From the NCBI GenBank assembly GCA_019636655.1, contig JAHBXB010000001.1:868001-932000 (forward strand): 64,000 nucleotides of DNA. The letters run 5' to 3'. This stretch comes from Phycisphaeraceae bacterium (GTDB lineage: Bacteria; Planctomycetota; Phycisphaerae; Phycisphaerales; UBA1924). Under the pieces are notes generated by a model that was not told the origin of the DNA, did no database searches, and saw only the letters and a program-made list of their open reading frames with translations. This document shows positions 58,505-64,000 of this stretch, one piece after another. The translations under genes and the position numbers were made by a program. The stretch's first letter is position 1, and each line of letters opens with the position of its first letter.

Positions 58505-60328
58505 TCAGCCCATGTTCATCGTCATCAGGAACTCGGCGTTGGTCTTGACCTTGGTCAGCCGATTCTTCATCAACTCCATGGCCTCGACAACGTTCATATC
58601 CGAAAGCACCTTTCGGAGCCGGTAGACCAGTTCGAGCTCCTTCTTGTCGAGCAGCAGCTCCTCCCGCCGTGTGCCGGATGCGGCGACGTCGATGCAGGGG
58701 TAGATGCGCTTGTCCATGAGCTTGCGGTCCAGGTGCAGTTCCGAGTTGCCGGTTCCCTTGAACTCCTCGAAGATGACCTCGTCCATCTTCGAGCCGGTAT
58801 CGACGAGCGCGGTGCCGATGATGGTCAGCGAGCCGCCGTTCTCGATCGCCCGGGCCGCTCCGAAGAACTTCTTGGGTCGCTGCAGGGCGTTGGAGTCGAG
58901 ACCGCCGGTCATGATCTTGCCCGAGTGGGGCATGTTCGAGTTGTACGCGCGGGCGAGCCGGGTGATCGAGTCGAGCAGGATGACCACATCGTCCCCGAAC
59001 TCGACCATCCGCCGGGCCTTCTCGATGACCATCTCGCACACTTGCACGTGGCGTGAGGAATCCTCGTCGAAGGTGCTCGCGACAACCTCAACGTCCTTGC
59101 CGACGTTGCGGCGGAAGTCCGTGACCTCCTCGGGGCGCTCATCGACCAGCAGCACGATGATCTTGGTATCCGGGTAGTTCTTGTGGATCGCCTGCGTCAT
59201 GCGCTGCAGCAGCACCGTCTTTCCGGTGCGGGGCGGCGCGACAATCAGCGCTCGCTGGCCTTTGCCGATCGGAGCCACAAGGTCCACCACCCGCATCTCG
59301 ATCTGGTCGGGGGTTGTCTCGAGCACGAACCGCTGCTCGGGGTGGAGCGGCGTGAGATCCTCGAAGTTGGAGAGCTCGTGGATAGTCGCGGGAGTCCGGT
59401 TGTTGACGTCATCAACCCGAAGAAGGGCGAAGTACCGCTCGCTCTCCTTCGGCGGCCGGATGGCGCCTCGAACGACCATCCCCTTCTTGAGGCCGTAACG
59501 CCGGATCTGCGTGGGCGACACGTAAATATCGTCCGGGCCAGCCAGGTATGACTGCTCGGCGGAGCGGAGGAAGCCGAAGCCGTCCTGCATGATCTCCAGC
59601 GTGCCCTCGCCGATCATCAGTCCCTGCTTCGCAGCACGGGCCTTGAGAACCTTGAAGATCAACTCTTGCTTGGGAATCTGGTGGAAGTCCTGCAGGCCTT
59701 CCTTGTCAGCGACCTTGTGCAGTTCCTCGATCCCCATGCGCTGCAGCTGGGACATCGAGAGCGCGTCCTTGCCAGCCGGAGTCGAGGCCGCAATCCGCTC
59801 CAGTTCCGCCGCTTCGCGTTCGAGCTCCTCGTCGCTGGGGAGTGTGAAGTCGTAGTGACCGCCCCCACCGCCCATGGGGCCACCCATCGAGGGACCGCCC
59901 ATGCCCATCCCCATGCCACCCTTGCGCCGCTTTCGCTTTCGGCGGTGGCCGCCCCGCATGCCGTACATATCTCCGCCACCGTACCCGGGGCCCTGTCCCA
60001 TCGGTCGCTCATGCTGAGGGCCTCCACCGCCACCACCCGACTCGGGTACATGCCCACTCTGGCCGTTGCCGGACTCGCCACGGCTTGAAGGCGGCGCGGC
60101 CGGGCGGCTCTCTTCGGCCTTGGGCTCGGGCTTCGGCTCGGACCGGGCCTCGGGACGCGGACCAGGCTTGCGTTCGGAACGCCCGCCGCCCGCTCCTCCA
60201 CCCTCGGTCCGCGACTGCTTCGTCGTCTTCGTTTCTTCGGCACCCACGATCGGCTCCTGCGGCGCCGCATGTCCCTCGCTGGAACGCGAGACCATCCGGC
60301 TGGTTTTCTTGTTTCGGTTTCCCCACAT
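58505..60328 (-). CDS. rho: Transcription termination factor Rho with long disordered N-terminus
   Basis: A 607-residue Rho (E. coli length 419). ATG 60328 with GGGGGA upstream is preferred over 60379. Residues 1-160 are low-complexity: Ser/Glu/Lys-rich, Pro-rich, then Gly/Met/Arg-rich ([16 protein letters not shown]). The N-terminal RNA-binding domain starts near 188 ([23 protein letters not shown]) with the cold-shock-like FGFLRS. Walker A is APPRTGKT (364-371), Walker [17 protein letters not shown], and the R/Q-loop region has [25 protein letters not shown]. It is a hexameric RNA translocase that ends transcription. Extensions of this type in other phyla bind RNA or drive condensates. It heads a run of overlapping membrane and envelope genes. 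Confidence 0.96.
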   Translation of the reverse strand: MWGNRNKKTSRMVSRSSEGHAAPQEPIVGAEETKTTKQSRTEGGGAGGGRSERKPGPRPEARSEPKPEPKAEESRPAAPPSSRGESGNGQSGHVPESGGGGGGPQHERPMGQGPGYGGGDMYGMRGGHRRKRKRRKGGMGMGMGGPSMGGPMGGGGGHYDFTLPSDEELEREAAELERIAASTPAGKDALSMSQLQRMGIEELHKVADKEGLQDFHQIPKQELIFKVLKARAAKQGLMIGEGTLEIMQDGFGFLRSAEQSYLAGPDDIYVSPTQIRRYGLKKGMVVRGAIRPPKESERYFALLRVDDVNNRTPATIHELSNFEDLTPLHPEQRFVLETTPDQIEMRVVDLVAPIGKGQRALIVAPPRTGKTVLLQRMTQAIHKNYPDTKIIVLLVDERPEEVTDFRRNVGKDVEVVASTFDEDSSRHVQVCEMVIEKARRMVEFGDDVVILLDSITRLARAYNSNMPHSGKIMTGGLDSNALQRPKKFFGAARAIENGGSLTIIGTALVDTGSKMDEVIFEEFKGTGNSELHLDRKLMDKRIYPCIDVAASGTRREELLLDKKELELVYRLRKVLSDMNVVEAMELMKNRLTKVKTNAEFLMTMNMG

Positions 60329-60650
60329 GCTTAGGTCCCCCGGAACGCCGCCGAGATCACGGCGACCTCCCGTTTCCAATCTGGTCGGTTTGGAAGGCCG
60401 GGCATGGCGGGAACGCGGGCGGGCCCGTTATCCATCTCGGCTTTCGCGAGATCGCACCGTCTGATCAACACGTGAAGAGCGTCCCTGTTCGTAGACCGCA
60501 GCCCTGATGGCCCGGTCCCGCCCGCCCCATTTGCAGATCCTTGAACAACCGCCCCTATTGGCACCCCCGACAAAGTACTGCACCGGCATAACAACGGTCT
60601 GGGAAGAGTCGGGCACTGATCGCAAAGGCGATTGGCCGCCAACTCGTTTC

Positions 60651-60660
60651 AGTATAGCAC
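60651..60660 (-). promoter_or_regulatory. Extended -10 promoter of rho
   Basis: TATACT (complement of 60651-60656) with TG one base upstream forms a good extended -10 element. No -35 is obvious. The start site would be about 315 bases before the rho ATG. The 368-base gap between coaE and rho holds this leader and no gene I can support. Confidence 0.5.
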
Positions 60661-60680
60661 GCCCGGCGACCCCGGCGTGC
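60657..60680. other. Inverted repeat abutting the rho promoter
   Basis: GCACGCC (60657-60663) and GGCGTGC (60674-60680) flank a 10-base spacer and directly touch the -10 box. It could be an operator or the 3' end hairpin of coaE transcripts; the T-run lies on the wrong side for termination on the minus strand. Confidence 0.35.
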
Positions 60681-60697
60681 CGAAGACAAAAAACCTG

Positions 60698-61855
60698 TCA
60701 CCCGCCTGCACGATCGTGGGAGTGGCTTGAACGGAGGCGACCCAAGACATCCGCCGCATGCCGGTCAAGATCCGCCACCGACCCCTCATTGGGAACAATG
60801 TAGGCTGCACGACGGCGCTTTTCCGCAACCGGCCACTGGACCGCCTCGCGCCGGTCCAGTTCGGCCTCATCCCAGCCGCGAGTCCGTTGGACCCGTTCGA
60901 GCCGCAGGGCCCGGGGGGCGTCGACAAAGACGACGGCGTCGCACTCGGCGTCGACCCCGGCTTCGTACAGGAGCGGCGCATCGATGACGATCGCCGACGG
61001 GGCCGGTCTCCGGACCCGAACCTCGTCGATGCGACGCAAGCGTGCTGCCTTGAGCCGCGGGTGGATCACCTCCTCCAACCGCCGACGCTCGGTAGGATCG
61101 GAGAAGACAATTCGAGCCACCTTTGAGCGATCGATCCGGTTGTCAAGGCCGAGGATCTCCCCCCCCCACCATCGCACCAACTGGTCGCTCACCTCCGGAT
61201 CGTCCAGCAGGGCCTTGGCCTCGGAGTCCGAATCGAGCACGACCGCACCGAGTCGCGAAAAAGCCACTGCGACTTCGCTCTTGCCCGAGCCGATACCGCC
61301 CGCGATTCCGACAACTGGCACCCAGTTTGGCTCCTCAGGCACGGCTCGAGCACTCGCGGGAACCGGGTCGCCGAGCGAGCGATCTGCCGATCCGGCCTGC
61401 ACCAGGTGCTCGCGTGCCAGCGCGGCCACGTGTTGCGGACTGGAGACCATGGTCCACACGACTTCGTACCCGTCCGTGCCCGCCGTGGCGAATCCGAGTG
61501 TGCCGAGCCCGAAGATCCGCTCCCTCAGCGAACGGAAGAGCACGACGTTCTGGATTCGCTGGAGAGGCGCCTCAACGACCAGCCGCCGGAAGACACCGGA
61601 TCTCCAGATCAGGCGTCGCTCGGTCAGAACGTAGGTCTGGTTTGCCCAGACCAGTGAGGCCCATACGACTGCGGCGAATGCGAGAACAAAAAGCCAGGCC
61701 GCTACGGCCGCGAGAGTCGCCGTCATCTGCGGGAGCAGAGTGAGATTCAAGAGTGCGACCGCCAGCGCGGCCAGGCCGACCCACCGGCCCGCCCTCCAGA
61801 GCAGCACGAACCACGGGCTGGCGCGTGATTCCCAGAGAATCCGCTCTCCCGTCAT
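60698..61855 (-). CDS. coaE: Membrane PH-like (bPH2) domain fused to dephospho-CoA kinase
   Basis: A 385-residue fusion in one frame. ATG 61855 has GAGAG upstream; ATG 61903 would add 16 residues. Residues about 15-70 hold two or three hydrophobic segments, and 75-150 is a bacterial PH (DUF304/bPH_2) domain: YVLTERRLIWRSGVFRRLVVEAPLQRIQNV..., LGTLGFATAGTDGYEVVW. A short linker (150-178) leads to CoaE: P-loop GIAGGIGSGKS (183-193), LDSDSEAKALL, APLLYEAGVD, LRRIDEVRVRRP and the LID-like QRTRGWDEAELDRR. CoaE phosphorylates dephospho-CoA in the last CoA step. The attachment implies the kinase may sit at the membrane. Hpt is 62 bases upstream. Confidence 0.88.
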   Translation of the reverse strand: MTGERILWESRASPWFVLLWRAGRWVGLAALAVALLNLTLLPQMTATLAAVAAWLFVLAFAAVVWASLVWANQTYVLTERRLIWRSGVFRRLVVEAPLQRIQNVVLFRSLRERIFGLGTLGFATAGTDGYEVVWTMVSSPQHVAALAREHLVQAGSADRSLGDPVPASARAVPEEPNWVPVVGIAGGIGSGKSEVAVAFSRLGAVVLDSDSEAKALLDDPEVSDQLVRWWGGEILGLDNRIDRSKVARIVFSDPTERRRLEEVIHPRLKAARLRRIDEVRVRRPAPSAIVIDAPLLYEAGVDAECDAVVFVDAPRALRLERVQRTRGWDEAELDRREAVQWPVAEKRRRAAYIVPNEGSVADLDRHAADVLGRLRSSHSHDRAGG

Positions 61856-61917
61856 GGGACTCTCATCTGGCCTGCCGGACTGATTCACCGACGACGCTTG
61901 CATGGACGGTGTATCGA

Positions 61918-62466
61918 CTAGACGCCGGGTACAAGCACGCCGATGTCCGGCAGGTTCCTGTAATACCCGTCGAAATCGAGGCCGTAGCCCACCACGAACT
62001 CATCCTCGATGTCGAAACCGGCGTAGTCCACGTCGACCTCTTCGTCCCGACCCTTGGGCTTGTGCTTGCGGAGCAGGACGGCGAGGCGCAAGCTGGCGGT
62101 GCCCTGCGCCGCGATCATCCGGCGGATGACACCCAACGTTCGGCCGGAGTCGAGGATGTCGTCCACCACGACCACGTGGGTGCCGTGCAGATCGGTCGGG
62201 AGCCCGCCGCGAATGTTGGCACCCTGCGAGGTCGTGGCCGCACCGGGGTAACTGCTGACGGTGATCGGGCGGATTGACATGCTCAGGGGCATGGCCCGGA
62301 TGAGGTCGGCGACGAACACGACGGCGCCGGTCAGGATCGGAACGAGGACGATCGGGCCATCGCAGGCCGCGACGTTCTCCGCAAGATCGCGGGAGATCTC
62401 CTCGCCCATCTCCTCGACTCGGGCGGCGATTCGCTGGCGATCAATGAGGATTCTGCCGACCTGCAT
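61918..62466 (-). CDS. hpt: Hypoxanthine phosphoribosyltransferase
   Basis: A 182-residue HPRT of usual length, salvaging hypoxanthine/guanine with PRPP. ILTGAVVFVADLIRAM, the SSYPGAATTSQG region and the PRPP motif VVVVDDILDSGRTL are clear; YAGFDIEDEFVVGYGLDFDGYYRNLPDIGVL is the family C-terminus. CAGG precedes ATG 62466. It lies between ppa and the coaE fusion on the same strand with small gaps. Confidence 0.95.
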   Translation of the reverse strand: MQVGRILIDRQRIAARVEEMGEEISRDLAENVAACDGPIVLVPILTGAVVFVADLIRAMPLSMSIRPITVSSYPGAATTSQGANIRGGLPTDLHGTHVVVVDDILDSGRTLGVIRRMIAAQGTASLRLAVLLRKHKPKGRDEEVDVDYAGFDIEDEFVVGYGLDFDGYYRNLPDIGVLVPGV

Positions 62467-62487
62467 GCGTGCCTGCCCGGTGGGGTG

Positions 62488-63054
62488 TCAGTTGATCAGG
62501 CCCTTGATCCCGCCGCTGCGGCGGGCTTTCCAGTACCGCGCCAGGGAGTCTTCGATGATCGCGTGCGCCGCCTCGGCGGGCATGATCTCGTCAACATCGA
62601 CCGCCTTCCCTTCGAGGTTCTTGTACTCCTCGAAGAACTGCCGGAGCATCCGGAAGATATGCCGAGGGAAGTCTGAGGCCTTGTTGAACTCGCTGTAGAT
62701 CGGGTCGCCGATGAGGACGGAGATGACCTTGTGGTCCGGCTGCCCGTGGTCCACCATGGTCATGAGTCCGACGGCCCGGGCTTCGCACAGGCACAGGGGG
62801 GGAATCTCCTCGGTGCAGTAGACCAGCACGTCCAGCGGGTCGTCGTCTTCGCCCAGCGTCTGGGGGATGAACCCGTAGTTTGCGGGGTAGTGGACCGCGG
62901 ACGACAGAATACGGTCGAGCTTGAGCAACCCCGAGCCTTTGTCGAGTTCATACTTGTTGTTCGAGTTCTTGGGGATCTCGATTACGGCCTTGAAGCTCGA
63001 TGGCAAGCTGTTCTCGTCGATCCCGGGGGTAACGTCGTGCCAAGGGTGGACCAT
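62488..63054 (-). CDS. ppa: Inorganic pyrophosphatase, family I
   Basis: A 188-residue soluble PPase. AVIEIPKNSNNKYELDKGSGLLKLDR, HYPANYGFIPQT, DDDPLDVLVYC (metal Asp cluster) and DHKVISV are family-defining. It hydrolyses PPi made by biosynthetic reactions; hpt next door releases PPi, which makes their pairing sensible. The start has no strong ribosome site. Twenty-one bases separate it from hpt. Confidence 0.95.
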   Translation of the reverse strand: MVHPWHDVTPGIDENSLPSSFKAVIEIPKNSNNKYELDKGSGLLKLDRILSSAVHYPANYGFIPQTLGEDDDPLDVLVYCTEEIPPLCLCEARAVGLMTMVDHGQPDHKVISVLIGDPIYSEFNKASDFPRHIFRMLRQFFEEYKNLEGKAVDVDEIMPAEAAHAIIEDSLARYWKARRSGGIKGLIN

Positions 63055-63115
63055 GGGCGGAGGGTAGCGCCGTGGCCCCGGGTGCTCCGAGAGGCTTCAG
63101 ATGGAATGACTCCCG

Positions 63116-63784
63116 CTACTCAATCAGCCACAGGGTATTGGGTAGCTCATTTCGGCTGCCCTCCTCCCGGGGAAACTCCCTGGTGAGAGCCTGGCCGCAC
63201 CGCTCAACCGCTTCAATCAACCCGTCGGTAGGGTTGCCGTGGCGAAAAGCCCCAGCGATGCCAGCGCATGCCTTAACGAACAGGTCCTGGTTGACCCGAC
63301 GCTCGATTGCGACATCCCCGACGACCCAGCAGGTTCGCTCGAGCAGCGAGACGAAGATCAGCAGGCCGTTCCGGGCGTGCGTGCGCCCCACGTGGAACGT
63401 GTGGAAAGCCTCGAAGCCCCGGCGTCGCACCTCGGCCTCTCTTTCGCGACGTGAGATGAATGGGCGGATCAGCGCCGGAAACCGGGACGCAAGGGCCGCT
63501 CCAACGCCTGTCCCGATGGCCAGGACCAGCAGCACCGAGGTCAGCCCGAGCACGAGGGTTTGGCCACCCGACCACTCCCGGGTATCGGGCCGCAACCCCT
63601 GCCAGAGCGACCATGCGATGACAACGCCGATCATCCCCATCACAAGGCCGAAAAGATCCTCAACTCGGTCGTACCGGCCGCTGCGGCGGGCGACCACGAC
63701 AACGATCTGGGCCGAAGTGCCGGCCTCGGCTGCGGCGATCGCCGCCTCGATCCGGACACGGTCGTCGGCGGAGAAGACTTTCAT
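63116..63784 (-). CDS. TPM-domain (TLP18.3/Psb32/MOLO-1-type) membrane protein
   Basis: A 222-residue protein. ATG 63784 is preferred because GGAG lies 7 bases upstream; ATG 63796 has no site. VFSADDRVRIEAAIAAAEAGTSAQIVVVVARRSG opens the TPM fold, two membrane helices (about 47-68 and 75-100) interrupt it, and RRRGFEAFHTFHVGRTHARNGLLIFVSLLERTCWVVGDVAIERRV completes it. Similar membrane-inserted TPM proteins occur in pairs with a Gly-rich TPM protein, as here. Role is undefined, possibly membrane quality control or phosphatase-like. Confidence 0.85.
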   Translation of the reverse strand: MKVFSADDRVRIEAAIAAAEAGTSAQIVVVVARRSGRYDRVEDLFGLVMGMIGVVIAWSLWQGLRPDTREWSGGQTLVLGLTSVLLVLAIGTGVGAALASRFPALIRPFISRREREAEVRRRGFEAFHTFHVGRTHARNGLLIFVSLLERTCWVVGDVAIERRVNQDLFVKACAGIAGAFRHGNPTDGLIEAVERCGQALTREFPREEGSRNELPNTLWLIE

Positions 63785-63799
63785 CGCGGTCTCCATGTG

Positions 63800-64000
63800 T
63801 TACCACGAACCCGTGGCGCCACCGCCGCCGGAGAACCCTCCGCCAAAGGAACCGCCTCCGCCGCCAAACCCACCCCCTCCAGAGAAAAACGATGGCCCAG
63901 GTGAGCTCCCGCGAGCCCCCGCATTCGAGGAAGACCGCAATCCGGTCATCTGGCCGAGGATGAAGCCGGGCCAGAAACCTCCGAACACCTGAGAACCGGT
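63800..64000 (-). CDS. TPM-domain protein with Gly-rich tail, C-terminal fragment
   Basis: The frame is open at the window edge, so the start is missing. The visible 66 residues read VFGGFWPGFILGQ then a Gly/Ser-rich tail (FFSGGGGFGGGGGSFGGG...) ending ATGSW. That is the classic C-terminal end of YgcG-like TPM proteins. It is three bases upstream of the preceding TPM gene, so the two are co-translated. The TPM core itself lies outside the window. Confidence 0.75.
   Translation of the reverse strand, partial: TGSQVFGGFWPGFILGQMTGLRSSSNAGARGSSPGPSFFSGGGGFGGGGGSFGGGFSGGGGATGSW

Overview
The window is GC-rich bacterial chromosome and most likely comes from a planctomycete of the Phycisphaerae type. 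The clues are familiar planctomycete families: DUF1080/ThuA proteins, five-haem CxxCH proteins, a prepilin-like H-X9-DG protein, secreted proteins ending in a tandem dockerin-like module, and two membrane proteins with CxxCG(Y)..CPxC zinc ribbons. Also fitting are futalosine-type menaquinone synthesis (mqnD) and a Rho factor with a long disordered N-terminus. This placement rests on family knowledge, not on a database search.

Layout. 1-7391 (+): the end of a Gfo/Idh/MocA oxidoreductase, then three genes joined by ATGA overlaps (double DUF1080-ThuA protein, pentahaem cytochrome, beta-propeller dehydrogenase-like protein). They look like an oxidative sugar pathway that hands electrons to a cytochrome. 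7488-10839: an SDR, a diiron metallo-beta-lactamase-fold protein, an ArsR-AHSA1 pair with a palindromic operator, and a DUF1801 protein. 10840-13640: a small, less GC-rich accessory patch with a SUMF1 lipoprotein-like gene, a VOC protein and an unknown membrane protein, two diverged copies of a dispersed repeat, and tRNA-Pro(UGG) at its edge. 13641-30139 (-): a nine-gene type IV pilus/type II secretion cluster (pilB-like, pilT-like, gspE, gspF, then pseudopilins G, H, I, J and a 1685-residue K-like protein). No secretin or prepilin peptidase is in view.

30307-36334: a stand-alone coaB, a pseudouridine synthase-methyltransferase fusion, a dockerin-tailed pentahaem cytochrome and mqnD. 36546-40774 (+): a prepilin-like protein and a 988-residue secreted protein with the same dockerin-like tail. 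40876-46905: purF, a CPBP protease, rplM-rpsI with a clear promoter and terminator, a small membrane protein and prmC. 46912-52696: a GAF/receiver regulator divergent from a Gld-like ABC transporter (ATPase, permease, auxiliary protein) with overlapping genes. 52611-64000 (-): a zinc-ribbon protein, a DUF444 VWA protein, an operon headed by rho (small membrane protein, helical-repeat protein, flippase-like protein), a PH-domain/CoaE fusion, hpt, ppa and two TPM-domain genes, the last cut by the window edge.

The strongest unusual items are the giant K-type pseudopilin, the two enzyme fusions (RluA-methyltransferase, bPH2-CoaE), the shared C-terminal module ending in Cys-Asn on two unrelated secreted proteins, and the rho locus (long disordered extension, roughly 300-nt leader, membrane-protein operon). 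I found no CRISPR array, insertion sequence, integrase or classical defence system.
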